Shown: positions 1 to 11,134 of the stretch, in pieces
Numbering within the stretch: position 1 is the first letter of the stretch
Layout: the number at the start of each line of letters is the position of its first letter
Assembly (NCBI GenBank): GCA_900095095.1
Contig: FMBT01000416.1
Coordinates: forward strand, 1 to 64,000
From: Fragilariopsis cylindrus CCMP1102
Lineage: Eukaryota; Bacillariophyta; Bacillariophyceae; Bacillariales; Bacillariaceae
Direction of reading: 5' to 3'
DNA length: 64,000 bases
The notes under the pieces: model-generated
Database searches by the model: none
What the model saw: only the letters and a program-made list of their open reading frames with translations
What the model was told of the DNA's origin: nothing
Program-made: the position numbers and the translations under genes

Positions 1-740
1 AAGTATCTTCCTTTATAAGGCACCACACCAGGTTTTAACTTGATGTGTGCAGGCTTACAGTGTTTGAGCGTACCCAAACCTCCACCAAAGAGACCCTTTT
101 CGAATTTTCGAGGGTCTTTTTCAGTTTTTCCTTGTTGGTAGCATCAATATCTAGATCATTACCATAGTCTATGTTGACCTTGGAGTAGTTGCATTCCAAC
201 ATCTTGTTTTGTCTCTCTTCTGCTTCTTGTAGGAGAGGGCTATCAGTGTGCATGCTATAGAGCATGTTACAGGTGCACGATGTGCAACTGACCAATAGTC
301 TTTAGAGGGATCTTATCTTCATTCCAATGAATTCTTGTTCCTTGAATAAGATATTGATACCCATATTCCATAGGAGATCATTCCCAATAATAACATCATA
401 CTGTTGTTTTCTTGGGTTAGATGTTTCATCCACTTGGAACTTGTATTCGATGGTTTGATTCTTTTGGTTTTCAAATTCAATCATCTTGAAGCCCACGCTA
501 GCTGTCATTGAGAGTGAATGTACTACCATATGTCTCATACTTGATAGTATTTTCCTTTGACAACTTGGTTCGTCGCTTCTTATCTGTAAACTGTTTCAGT
601 ATCATTGACTTGGTACATCCAGTGTCTAGGAGACATCGAGCCATAGTATCATGTCCATTGACATTGATAGAGAGCAGACTTCACAGAAGCGCCTTGCACC
701 ATGTAGTGGCTTTCGCCGACTTGGATATAATGTACCATCA
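1..740 (-). pseudogene. Gypsy pol start: aspartic protease and entry to reverse transcriptase
   Basis: The retropepsin active site reads LLDTGCTKSM, with the DTG triplet at 618-626. The C-terminal half, including the YDVIIGNDLLWNMGINIL hydrophobic signature typical of retroelement proteases, lies at 302-538. Downstream (35-295) is a charged linker, and the last bases of the window read HIKLKPGVVPYKGRY, the conserved stretch just before Ty3/Gypsy reverse transcriptase. The protease is broken by a frame change around 530. The catalytic domains beyond this point are outside the window. Confidence 0.65.
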
Positions 741-1065
741 ACAGTACCAACTAGTACCGGTGTAGGCCTGTGAAGGATCCTACCTGGTTTCTTTGTTGTT
801 GCACTTCATCTCTTGAAGTACTTCTTTGCTTGCTTTTTGTATCTTTTAAGATCTGAGGATCGAAATTGATATTCTTTCACTAGGATCAAAGCCAGCTGAT
901 GCTATACATGCATCTGTTCTTTTTGATTCAATCCCTTCTTCCAAGAGTTCATCATCGGAATCACTTGAATCGGAGCTTGCGCCTGATGCTTGCTTGCAAA
1001 CATGGCTTTCATGTATTGCTTAGCTTCCTTGTTGAAGGTATTATAATTGTTGCCTTTCGACCACG

Positions 1066-2125
1066 TTATTCCCTCCTCCACTGGAGTTTCCAGCATTCAC
1101 CTGCATGTCTCTTGCCACAGGTGTCACACTCGCGCTTGCGCTTCTCTCCACCATTCTGCTTTCTATCTTGAAGAAGAGAAGCAGTATTGAAGATTTTCCT
1201 TTTCCTTTCTGCAATTCAGCAATATCTTTTGCTTGTTGCAACTGTTCTTTTACAAATTTTAATTGTTTAAGAATACCCGGTTCAATCTCCTTGAGTTTGG
1301 TGATTGATTGGACGTATGTGTTGCTTTGTAAGCACCACCCATCATCGTGAAGTTTCGTGAGGTATACTGGAGATAGAGCGTACTCTAATATCTCTCGACA
1401 GTTCTCTTCATCATACTTGTAGGATAAAGTCCTTTCTTCGCGCCGGCATCCCACAAGCACATAGGAAGGTATAGCTGGAACGTATCGAAACGTTTGCTCC
1501 ATGCTGCTACTCCCAGTTGTGGTGAGATCTTCATATTACGTATGGATCTCTTTAGTTGAATGAAGCTTGATCTTCCAAGAGTTTCATTACCAAATATCTT
1601 GAGCTTAAGATGATACATACATTCACGGATGATATGTGTTATCTTCTTTCTCTTCTGCGCTGCATTACCAGCATTGAAGTACACATCAATGGTAGCATCA
1701 TCAGGACAGTCGTCTCTGATCTCATCTCTGATAGTTTGATCTTCAATAAGGTCAATATCTTCAGCATCGGAATAGCTTTCAAAAGCTGTTTCCACATTGC
1801 TTACGATGGTTTGTGCTTCCTTGTCCACGATTCTTCTAAGGAAGGTTAATCGTGCTGCTGGTGCAAGAGCTACATTGATCTTGTCATTGTAGTTCTTGAT
1901 CCATAACATTAACTGTTCAGGTGTTTCATCACCCTGTAAAATGTACATCTTATTATCGATTCTATTTCCATTTTCAGTTGTCTTGAGGATCTGAGATGGG
2001 GATTTTGTATCCCATTCTTCTGCGTCATAGAGGAACGGTTTGAACCCGCTGATTCTATGGACCCTCTTTGCCTTGGCTGCCTCCTTGGCTGGCTCTTCAG
2101 CGTTGTTACGGTTGGATTTTGCCAT
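1066..2125 (-). pseudogene. Gypsy gag with zinc knuckle, frame-broken
   Basis: Capsid/nucleocapsid protein of the Gypsy element. The first open stretch (2125 or 2191 down to about 1440) is hydrophilic and helical, starting MAKSNRNNAEEPAKEAAK; the next part continues in another frame from about 1440 to 1160, and the nucleic-acid-binding knuckle CDTCGKRHAGEC lies at 1093-1128 in a third frame, ending at a TAA at 1066-1068. The knuckle is the compact CX2CX3HX3C form seen in many Ty3-type gag proteins. Two frame changes within 700 bases mean no full-length gag can be read. The ATG at 2125 is preferred to that at 2191 because the first 22 residues look like random leader sequence. Confidence 0.6.
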
Positions 2126-2283
2126 GGTCAAATCAATATTTTTAATATTAAATCGAACGTGTTTGTGGTTGTGTGGTTGTAATATTTCCATTACAATTCC
2201 TATAATTTTTGTGCGATTGAATTTTCAATATTGAATACTCAGTGCTTTAGACAGTGATCGCTGTATTTAACCCGTTGGGCACC

Positions 2284-3615
2284 TGTCAGTTAGTGTCAGT
2301 TCATTTAAAATGACATTTACTTAGTTAGGCTTGTGTAATGGGTACCTTACACATGTTGCTAATCCTCTAATTATTTCTTATAATATATCCATACATTGTT
2401 ATGTATTTTTGTATAATACTCTCAACGACTTATTTTACTTAAGCGTTGGAAGTTAGACACGCATGCCTTTCTGGCTGTCGTGCTTTATTGAATGTGTGCT
2501 TGCGCGCACCTCAATCAATATATGACTCATTCGATTAGAATAGCTAATTCTATTTCGCTTCATCATATCATGTGATTTTCTTCCAAGTTGATATCAACGA
2601 CGATGGTTGATACTGCCTTGAAGCGATACGATGGAGCTCTTAGACTCCTCCATATCTTATCATTGTTCAACGTTCTGGTATAGGAGCTTTCTCTCCACCA
2701 TGGTTGTTGTCGTCCATTCGATATCACTCTTGGTGTTATCGATGCCTACTTGTTTCGAACAAGAGGTACGTAGTACTTCATTTTAGATAAAATATTACGT
2801 CCTATCTTATTGTCAATAACTTATTAGTAAGATTTTAAAATCATGCCATGCCCTAGACTAGTATATAGGGAAGAGGCTTTCTATTGTGAGATAATGTATA
2901 TTATAAGCATTAGTATTGGGTTCTATTCTAGAGAGCTGCTTCCATCGTAATGGAGGCAGTTCAGTTGATTCGTTAGCGATTGATTTAGCGATGAATCACT
3001 AGTGTTAGTCCCGTGATATATGTACGCACTGCATAACATATATACAACAAGTGGAAGACGTAGTATACTTCATGTACAGTATTGTGATATTTTATTATAC
3101 CGTAGTCTCTGCATTATATTATGTGCTATAATATTAAAATCATCCAAGAATTTGTGTAGCGTAAAATTATATATAATTATAATTGCGTGGGGTGTCTTTT
3201 TCTCCAGTGTACTATGCTACACTGTCGACAATATTGACATTTTCTTACCTGGTAGCTTTTTATAGTTTAAAATTGAAAAATAATTGGATACACTTTTAAT
3301 TCTTTTTAAAGTTTGTGTTTTAATCTAGTTACACTACACTACGCACTATTATATAAAATATCGACCTAGAAGAAAGTCCTGGAGGTACTTAAACATGTTA
3401 TTATCGACAATTTCAAAGCCACCGCATTGCGTACGTCTTCTTCGTCTTCATATCGATTTTTCGTCGTGATTTCCGCACCAATATATGGATTTTCCGTCGT
3501 GATTTTGTTTCCCGAATATATGGCGCGCCTCAATTCCAGTATCGCGACGAGCTAATAGAGATCGCTTAACTGCACGATACTATAATAGTGGTCCCAGAGA
3601 AATTGAACCGGGGGT
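2284..3615. other. AT-rich spacer, possible Gypsy LTR and flank
   Basis: No convincing gene. The part next to the gag start may be the 5' LTR and leader of the Gypsy element: an imperfect inverted pair TGTGTAA/TTACACA occurs near 2332-2355, but the outer LTR end cannot be fixed without the second LTR. The open stretch at 3020-3265 has the composition of AT-rich noncoding DNA. Confidence 0.4.
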
Positions 3616-3915
3616 CGATCCATTGAAAAGGCAAGTGAAGGAATGAATCAATCCTCATTTTCGGACGATCCATTAAAAAGGCAAGTGAAGGAATGCATCA
3701 ATCCTCATTTTCGAACGATCCATTAGAAAGGCAAGTGAAGGAATGAATAAATCCTCATTTTCGGACGACCGTTTAGAAAGGCAAGTGAAGGAATGAATCA
3801 ATCCTCATTTTCGAACGATCCATTAAAAAGGCAAGTGAAAGAATGAATCAATCCTCATTTTCGAACGATCCATTAAAAAGGCAAGTGAAGCAATGAATAA
3901 ATCCTCATTTTCGAA
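3616..3915. repeat. 50-bp minisatellite, six tandem units
   Basis: Six consecutive units start at 3616, 3666, 3716, 3766, 3816 and 3866, all exactly 50 bp. Each starts CGATCCATTA (the fourth CGACCGTTTA) and contains GGCAAGTGAAGGAATG and a TCAATCCTCATTTTCG-like end; only a few substitutions separate them. The period is not a multiple of three, so it does not encode a protein repeat. It lies between the Gypsy element and the membrane protein gene. Confidence 0.9.
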
Positions 3916-4309
3916 ATACTGCTTATACGAGAATAACATTGTAGGCAAAGATGTGGGTATCGTAAATTGCTCCTTAAAAAGTGTTACAAAAATCCTAACG
4001 TCGCATGTAAACTGCATATAAACGTTTTAATTTGCAATAAATCGGAAGTTGATGATTGCTAAACGCATAATATTCGTTCTCGTTTGCTGATGAAAACTCA
4101 TGGCGCGTGCATCCGCGCGACCACATTCAACATCCGCCACAAAGAACAGTATACAGTAACGTGAAGCGCACACAGTAAATAAGAATGTAGTTTTCTATTC
4201 CTTTATTTCTTTTCTCATAAAAAAAAAACACTCCTCGTAACAAAAACGAACGAACGAACGAACACAGAAACATAAATCGAATTATACAAATAAAATACTA
4301 CAACTCAAT

Positions 4310-5140
4310 ATGAACAATCAAACACCATCAACCCAAAACGTAGAAGTCGAACAAGGCGAATGCAAAATTAATAATCAGACAGTAGACACTCCAGTACTCG
4401 ATGTCCTCGTGAAAATTTCATGTTATTCATCAATTTTACCTGTAATCCCATTATTGTTTCTCAGTAATTATATCAAGATAGGATACTTACTTACTTTCAT
4501 CATTGCAGCTACCTGTATGGCTTTAAATTTGGTCCTATATAAGTTTAACAAAACAAAATCTCCTTTTAAAACGTTGGACGTCATGTTCATTATCATTGGT
4601 GGAGCATTGACAATCGCAGCATGGTCATTCCCCGAAAAAAATGATCTTTTTAAGAATTGCAGTGGTATTATTACGAACTCAATTTTAACTGTCGGAGTCG
4701 GTGTTACTTGGCTATTAGGTCATCCATTTGTTAAAGATATAGTTACAGATAAAATCGACGACCCGATTAAGATGACACATCCTATGACGAAGTTCGTCAT
4801 TCATGCTGTTACCGGTATCTGGTTTATCATTTTTATCTTATTAACTTTAGTCAGTATCCCAGACGCAGTTGTTTATTTAAACAGCGGTGATAAAGCTGCT
4901 GGAACTTTATACACGGTAACAACCATTCTTGGTATTGCCATACCACTGTCGGGGGCAATTTGGATGAAATTGTTCTTCCTATACTTTAAAGCAAACAAAG
5001 AAAACATTGCTGAACGGTACTACAAAGTAGAAATCGATGAATGGAATACCAGATATCCGGAACATGAACTAGCAGCAGCTTACGCATCAAACAGTAATGG
5101 GGTCGTTGATGAAAATGCAGACGAGAATGTTACTGTTTAA
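4310..5140 (+). CDS. multi-pass membrane protein, unknown function
   Basis: A 276-residue intact reading frame. After a hydrophilic N-terminus (about 35 residues) come roughly six hydrophobic segments, around residues 36-52, 58-77, 88-104, 120-136, 165-188 and 200-228, then a charged tail with a YYKVEIDEWNTRYPEHE stretch. The sequence around residues 135-160 (GHPFVKDIV...P) recalls small bacterial-type membrane proteins with a conserved PF(T/V).xY..E motif before the last segments, but I cannot assign a family. The start is chosen because the ATG follows an A-rich leader and precedes the first hydrophobic segment. No intron is needed. Codon use and the intact frame support a real gene. Confidence 0.7.
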   Translation: MNNQTPSTQNVEVEQGECKINNQTVDTPVLDVLVKISCYSSILPVIPLLFLSNYIKIGYLLTFIIAATCMALNLVLYKFNKTKSPFKTLDVMFIIIGGALTIAAWSFPEKNDLFKNCSGIITNSILTVGVGVTWLLGHPFVKDIVTDKIDDPIKMTHPMTKFVIHAVTGIWFIIFILLTLVSIPDAVVYLNSGDKAAGTLYTVTTILGIAIPLSGAIWMKLFFLYFKANKENIAERYYKVEIDEWNTRYPEHELAAAYASNSNGVVDENADENVTV

Positions 5141-5556
5141 AGATGTCGTCCACTTTTATATTGCATTCGAATCGTGGTAGTCATTCTATTTTTACGTAAA
5201 AAGATCAGAACATTTAAAATTATGATTATTACTCATCTATTAGTTGTAGGAGTAGGAGTAGGAGTAGCATTACTAGTAGTAGCAGTAGTAGTTCTGATAG
5301 TAAACGCCTGGTCCCACAAAGGTTCCTCATATATACCGAAACTAAGTTGCAAGTTTTATAGGGATTGGGATATCTTCTTCTAATTGTAAACTAGTGTAGC
5401 TAGCTAGCTATCTAGCAAGCTATTAGTGCGCAGCAAATCTAAAACGCAGTGAAAATTTTAGTATTTGAGAATCAATCAATCGACAATTCTTTTTTCTATT
5501 TTTGGTGGAACTTTGAACAGAAATTGCTAGAAATGGCTGCATGCGCATCTGCCAGG
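5141..5556. other. spacer between membrane protein gene and Copia element
   Basis: No gene seen. A short Val-rich open stretch at 5174-5383 arises from a GTAGGA/GTAGTA microsatellite-like run at 5240-5295. The region is presumably the 3' UTR of the membrane protein gene and the pre-insertion flank of the retrotransposon. Confidence 0.5.
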
Positions 5557-5823
5557 TGCGAAGATGTACGACGTCAAATATGATATAGAATCAAAGAACG
5601 GTTCTGTACAATGAGGTTTTGGTTTTTAATGTAGTGTTTTATATTATGTATTTATTGAATTATGGTATGTAAGATGAAAAGAGGATAAATGTCTCTTTTC
5701 ATCAATATGAAATAAATAGTAGATTTGATAATAATCTCAAGGTCTGATAAATAGGACCTCTTAATATGGAAAAGGATGAGAGGAATGCGTAACGAATCAA
5801 ATATATCGATTCACATCATGACA
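5557..5823 (-). repeat. Copia 3' LTR (left copy)
   Basis: 267 bp, matching the right copy throughout except one base (TGGAAAAGG here, TGGAGAAGG there) and a two-base CA insertion near the end (5813). Begins TGCGAAGATG on the plus strand and ends TCATGACA. Being on the 3' side of the minus-strand element, it would supply polyadenylation. Confidence 0.95.
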
Positions 5824-5835
5824 CACCCTCTCAAA
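5824..5835 (-). promoter_or_regulatory. Copia polypurine tract
   Basis: The minus strand reads TTTGAGAGGGTG directly before the TG of the 3' LTR. A short purine-rich run in this position primes plus-strand DNA synthesis in LTR elements. It is interrupted by one T, so the functional tract may be just GAGAGGG. Confidence 0.55.
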
Positions 5836-6068
5836 CTGACAGTGGTGCATAGCAATACTGTTATTTGATTGAATGATAATAGGAGAGTTGCGCGATTGAA
5901 ATTTTTCAAAGCATACCCCCTTTGATTTCCATTCCTGTCGTAGACTTCTACAGGAATTTTGTACCAGCTGACTCAAAATATCAAATATTTTAAAGATAAA
6001 TTAAAATATTTTAACTGCGACAATAGGAAAATTGTATTTTGATGATCAAATGGAAGTACAGAAGTAGG

Positions 6069-7013
6069 TCACCATCCCATGGATAAGAGACGGTTATTCT
6101 TGAAGAGTTGAGAGGTTAAAGGCTTGGTTAAATAGTCAGCCTTTTGATCTTTAGTGGATACATGAATGATTTCGATTTCACGAGGTTTCAACCACGATCG
6201 AAACCAATGTAACCTGAGAGCATAGAACTTGGATCTAGGTGTATGACGACCAGGTTCTAGTCGAGCAAGAGTCAATGCACCAATATTATCTTCATGGATA
6301 GTAGTTTTGAAAGTTAACATTTTATCTTCTGTTAATCCAAGTCCATGATTGATTGAGATGCAAATATCTAATAACGGAATGGCAGCACGGAGTGCCATAG
6401 AGAGTGCAGTATATTCTGATTCCATCGTTGAGGTTGCAATTGAGGTTTGTAATTGTGATTTCCACACTACAGAACAACCCATTATTTCAATGATGTAGCC
6501 TGTACGGGATTTAACAGAATCAGGATTAGTTCCGAGTTCGGTGCCCCATCCACATGCAAATGATGCATCAACATATACATCAATCGTAAATAAGTTATCT
6601 AATTTATCTGGTTTTAGAATTAAACCTTGATCACATGTTCCTTTGAGATAGCGTCCAATTCGTTCTAGTGCTTCTTCATGAGATTGTTTTGGACTGTGTA
6701 CGAATCTGGCGACTTGTGATACAGCTAAAGAGATATCAATTCGAGAATGTCCTTGTAAATAGGAAAGCATTCCAACGATAGAGGCATAGTTATAAAGACC
6801 AGTAGCTGGTGTTCCTGCTTCATCAATTGGAAGAAATGCTGTACAAGGAGTATCTGTAGGTGTACTTGAAGAATCGTCTAAATGTAGAGCTTCAATGATT
6901 CGATTGGCTAAACCACTTTGTTTCATTACAATAGTACCATCAGTATGTCGGTCGATAAGAACTCCTAAATAGCCAGCAACGTCTGATTCCACATTGAATA
7001 GCATTTTTCTCAT
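6069..7013 (-). pseudogene. Copia RNase H and pol C-terminus
   Basis: Continues from reverse transcriptase in a shifted frame, starting MLFNVESDVAGYLGV. The RNase H catalytic acidic residues appear in YVDASFA, STMESEYTAL and HEDNIGAL, and the usual Copia ending HVSTKDQKADYLTKPL is present. It stops 245 bases before the 3' LTR. RNase H degrades the RNA strand during cDNA synthesis. Confidence 0.9.
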
Positions 7014-8693
7014 CTTCCATTCTCTTAGTTAGGTCGTCGACTGCCAATTGATCTTTGTATACAAGTAGTGCATCGTCAACATAAACTAAACAGATGACTG
7101 TTGATGAGATGAATAGACATGGATCAGCATTTGATTGTGTAAAACCTAGTTTCTCAAGTTTTTGTTTCATATGAAGGAAGTAATTTCGTGGACTTTGTTT
7201 CAATCCATAAATGGACTTTCGAAGTTTCCAAACCTTTCCTTGAGTAGAGAACATTCTTGGCATTTCAATGTATACATCGGTATCGATTGGTGCTTGAACA
7301 AATGCTGCAGTGTAATCAATTTGTTTATTTTCAAGTCCCATTATGATAGTCATGACTAGGATTAAACGTACTGTTAGCCATTGTACTACCGGCGCATACG
7401 TCTCAAAGTAATCCCTTCCTTCAACTTGTTCAAAGCCACGAGCACAGAGCCGAGCTTTTAGTTTACGAACATCTCCATCTGGAAATCTTTTCCTTTTGAA
7501 GGCCCATACTGTTGAAATAACCTTCATCCATGGTTTACGATCAACAACAGTAAAGACTTCCATCTTTATTAATGTTTCCAATTCAAGTTCCATTGCTCTA
7601 AAGAAACCAGCGGCATCAGGGCCATTCATTGCTTCTGTTAGAGTTGGATTATCATCTTGATTGGCAACAGTTATATAAAGAGCGGGATTTAAGTATTCAA
7701 CCAATTGAGTACCAGAGGGTAAGGTTGTTAAGTATTGTTGATGTTCAACGATAAGCGAGTTTAATGTGCTAAGTTTATCATGACATAAATTAGTTAATCT
7801 CTTCCACTTTAACCCAGAAATGTAGTTAGCATTTAATCTTTCAGTAGGAATTCGTGGCAATCGATTATTATTGTTTTTAGTATAGGTTGTTTGAGATGAA
7901 CCATACAATGATAAATTTGGCAATGATATGTTGTTAGTTGATAGATAGGAAGCAACAGAGCAAGATTCAATTAATCTATCTGCATGTTGTCCTTTATTTC
8001 GCCGAGAGGAGCGACGCACTTCAGTTGTAACAGATTCTGGTGTAGGTAATGAAACTGATGGAGTTGGAGTAGGACGTATTGTCTCCCATGGTGATCGTAT
8101 TGGCGTGACAGTAGAAGTATCTTGATGATTATCTAATTCGGAATTAGCAGGAACTCTGGTGTTAGGTGGAACTACAGCACCCTCAGATTCCGATGAAGTT
8201 GGTGCAGATGCACCCTCTGGAAGATTAGATGGTATAGATTGTTGTACAGGAGTTGCATCGAATGATTGATGATCTGGAGGTTCGATAATGGTTCCATCGG
8301 TTGCTTGTATAATCGTTGCTTCCAGTTCTTTGTTTGACACGACTAGTGATTCCCAAACAGTAGGATCGAAGTTTCCGTTAGAGAAGACAGTAGAGAAGTA
8401 ATCGTCAAATAATACATGGTACTGTGGTGATATATCACCAGTCGATGGATTCAAGACAAGATGAACAGTTGTTGAGTGGTGTTTACTAATTCCCAGATAT
8501 ACTCCACGACGACTGCGCATATTCCACTTAGGAATTTTCTTTGAATCTTGCAGTTTAGGATCAAGAACAAAGACAGGACAACCAATGACATGAGCTCTTT
8601 GAAGATGTCGATAGTCGTCATATGTGACGTTTGTGAAAAGTTCTTTAGGCGAGACTTGAGGATCGTTTCGACTGGGTAGATTATTCCAAAGAT
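7013..8693 (-). pseudogene. Copia reverse transcriptase
   Basis: After the integrase C-terminal region and a Ser/Pro/Thr-rich linker (8050-8400), the reverse transcriptase domain starts near 7640 with GFFRAMELELETL. Conserved Copia stretches are visible: VWAFKRKRFPDG, KARLCARGF, YAPVVQW, IDYTAAFVQAP, KSIYGLKQSPR and the catalytic LVYVDDALLVY at about 7080. The frame breaks at about 7013 in a run of five A (minus strand), one base too many to continue into RNase H. Apart from the two boundary shifts the domain is open throughout. Confidence 0.9.
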
Positions 8694-9962
8694 AACAGCA
8701 TGATCAACAAAGAAGGGCCATAAGTTTTCATTAGCCTGTTGTGGCCAATGTAATACAAAATGTAGTAACATGGCTCTGGACCAATTGAAAATGGTCTGTT
8801 GATGACGTTCAACGTAGTTTTGATGTTTCGCTCCAACACCAGAGAAAGTAGTGTGTTGTTGTTGTTGTAACTTGCAGTCGGTCGTCCATAATTTGGACTG
8901 AAATGGATTATTATCAGCGAGATAGCCTTGAACTTTAAATCCATGTTCCATGAAATGACGTTCACATTCATGTTTACTTCGAACAGTAGCTGCTGCAGTA
9001 AGATTAACTTGATGGTGGTGAAATATATAATTGGTTGCAAAATCGACAAATAATGTTCCACCAACATATTGAGTTGCTTTGTCTTCCTTTCCTTTAGTAT
9101 GAGGAAGACGTCCTAACGTTGATGACATGTAATGATCACATGATATTTTCTCCCCAGGGAATAGTTTGTTCTGTAAGATAACACCTTCTCTATCATTATT
9201 CTTTAACGTAATGTTGGAATCAGGTGTGGTGCGTTTAAGCTTAGCAACAGAGCATGCTATACATTTAGGAATCAATGCATTGGAAACTTTAGTGACTGGA
9301 TGTATTTTGCGACGAACTAATTCTCCCTTATCTTCTGAACCACGAGATGATTCTGGCTTAGCAAGTATAGATAGTATTCGTTGAAATTCAGCATGTCCTA
9401 GACGACAGTGCCATAATAGTAACTCCTTCGAACTTGGAGATAAATTTATATTATCTTGTCGTAGAAGACTTTTATCAAGTATGGTTGTTTGGTAAACGGA
9501 CAATTGATCAGATAGTAGTTGTAAATTCAAACGATCTGTGGTAGGTTGAAAGGCAGAATGATCTTGTATATGAAAGGAGGTGAAGGTTCCTTTCTTACGA
9601 CCACTATTCAATGCAGCTTCTGTTAACATAATCGGCAAGTTTGATCTCTGATTGATAGGAAACTGAAGGCGAGTGCCACAAGAAAGAATGAAAGTAATCT
9701 TGTTTTTCTTTAGAATCATTTCAGATGAATTTGTCTTATCATCGTTGATATAAACTTGAGGAGAGAATAGGCGAATAGTAGCTGAAGGGACATAATAAGC
9801 TGTTGTTTGAATGGGTTTTACAATCCCATTAACATCCTGAATGTTCCATTCAATCTGTCCTTGACCAACAACGGGTGTTTTACCACTGATGTTATTAAGT
9901 GTTGAAATGGTTGATGGTTCTATGGTACCAATAAAGTCTGAGTGTATTGGGTGAGAGAGCAT
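8694..9962 (-). pseudogene. Copia integrase
   Basis: Contains the rest of the protease (to about 9700), then the pre-integrase zinc finger HCRLGH...PKCIAC (H-X-H and CX2C pairs, 9210-9410), then the catalytic core. The three acidic residues of the DDE triad can be placed in SCDHYM (about 9140), LADNNPF (about 8915) and NYVERHQQT (about 8810). At about 8694 the frame changes: the expected Copia motif of the form AVYLWN..P continues only after shifting by one base (a T missing from a T-run, or a -1 shift). Integrase inserts element cDNA into the genome. Confidence 0.8.
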
Positions 9963-11134
9963 GAAGCGCCCGTATCGATTACTATTGGTAACTCATCAGG
10001 CTTGTTTGAGTGATATATTGCTGGTTGATGCATTGGCATGTCCGCTCTTTCATCGTAGTTTGATAGATTGAGTTGTAGATGTCTAGCTTCCAGTAATATG
10101 ACTGTGTACCTTGGATCAGATTGCGTCAATAAAGTATATGACGATGAGATCGTTAGGGAAGGCATTAGCTTTGATAATAGTCGTGATTGTTCCAATATAT
10201 TAAATGATTCGAGGAAATGATTCATGTGATGAGATGGGAATGATAGACTTGGAGGATTATTAAAAGAATCATCAATATCATCAGGAATAGTTATAATTCC
10301 TGGTTGTTTAAATTGATTGGAGAAGTTATCATTATAACAGCAGTCGTAACATGAATGGAATTCGATATGTGTTTCCTTGTATCGATTGAAGAAGAAGCCA
10401 TCATTATTGTAGTCAAAACAGGTATGATAGTTATCAATCGGATGTGAGGATAAGGAATCTTCAAATAGAATATCATCGATTGTATCGATACTATCGAAGA
10501 AGAATAGTTCTTTTGAAGAGGAGCAGGCTTGTTGAAAGATTGTTGAACCATTGGCTGACATTTTGGAGGAGCAGTAGTATTTGTGACGAGTTAAGTCAAT
10601 TACTTTCCAAAGAGTACGGTGTTGGTAGTTGCAACCGGATTTGGGACGAGTTAAGCAAGAGACTTTCCAAAGGAATTTATGTTTGGATATTCCACAGCCA
10701 CCACCCCCAGGAAAGTGTCTGGATGATGAACGGTGGAAACGACAGCCAGTCCGGCTTCGACGACTTGAACAATGATTAGGTTGTCGGCGATCCTTGACAT
10801 GATAGTAGGAATGACGGTGCCGAGATTTACTTGGAGGTCGAGTAGTGCGAGTAGTGCGAGGTGTAGCATAAAGCCCAATTGGAGCTAGAAAGGAGTTTAT
10901 GATACGAGGTTTAACAGTTTTTATAAGTAGATATAGTATCCAACCAGGATAAGCTGCAGTTAGAATAATTGTAACGAAGAATTCGACTGAGAGGTTATTT
11001 GTAATTGGATTTACAATAAGGAAATAGAAAACTGTAGTGATGATTTCCACTGTATTCCACAACAATCGATAGTATGCAAATTCGATTGTATTGAATAGAA
11101 AGTGAAAAACAGCAGTAATAGTAGCTCCAAACTT
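9920..11134 (-). pseudogene. Copia pol N-terminus and aspartic protease
   Basis: Continues in the gag frame after the TGA at 11135. The first 75 or so codons are unusually hydrophobic (two or three possible membrane segments between 11120 and 10900), followed by an Arg/Ser-rich stretch and then two adjacent copies of a Cys/His motif of the form HK.LWKV..LTR.K..C at about 10660-10570. A Ser/Asp-rich spacer leads to the protease active site IDTGASCSL near 9965-9990. The frame is lost just after DTGAS by a one-base shift in a GGG run at 9951-9953; downstream protease sequence continues in the integrase frame. The first in-frame ATG is at 11065, but reading through the TGA would give a gag-pol fusion. 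Confidence 0.7.

Larger units (their letters stand above)
1..2283 (-). mobile_element. Ty3/Gypsy-type LTR retrotransposon, 5' part, degenerate, cut by window edge
   Basis: Read on the minus strand this region gives, in order, a gag-like protein, a CCHC-type zinc knuckle, an aspartic protease and a segment ending in a LKPGVVPY-type motif that normally stands just before the reverse transcriptase of Ty3/Gypsy elements. Reverse transcriptase, RNase H and integrase would lie left of base 1. The frame changes several times (near 1440, 1160 and again before the protease), so this copy is not intact. The 5' LTR should lie above about 2283. A candidate primer-binding site reads GGTGCCCAACG on the minus strand around 2271-2283, next to a TGTCAG (plus strand) that could be an LTR end, but no second LTR is available for comparison. 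The zinc knuckle, protease and RT-entry motif are seen; the family assignment follows established element order. Confidence 0.75.

Noticed and set aside
2332-2355. TGTGTAA...TTACACA as an LTR terminus of the Gypsy element
   Set aside because: Short and possible by chance in AT-rich DNA; no matching second LTR end or target-site duplication in the window, so only mentioned, not annotated.
5174-5383. Val-rich open frame after the membrane protein gene
   Set aside because: Created by a GTAGGA/GTAGTA microsatellite in the likely 3' UTR.
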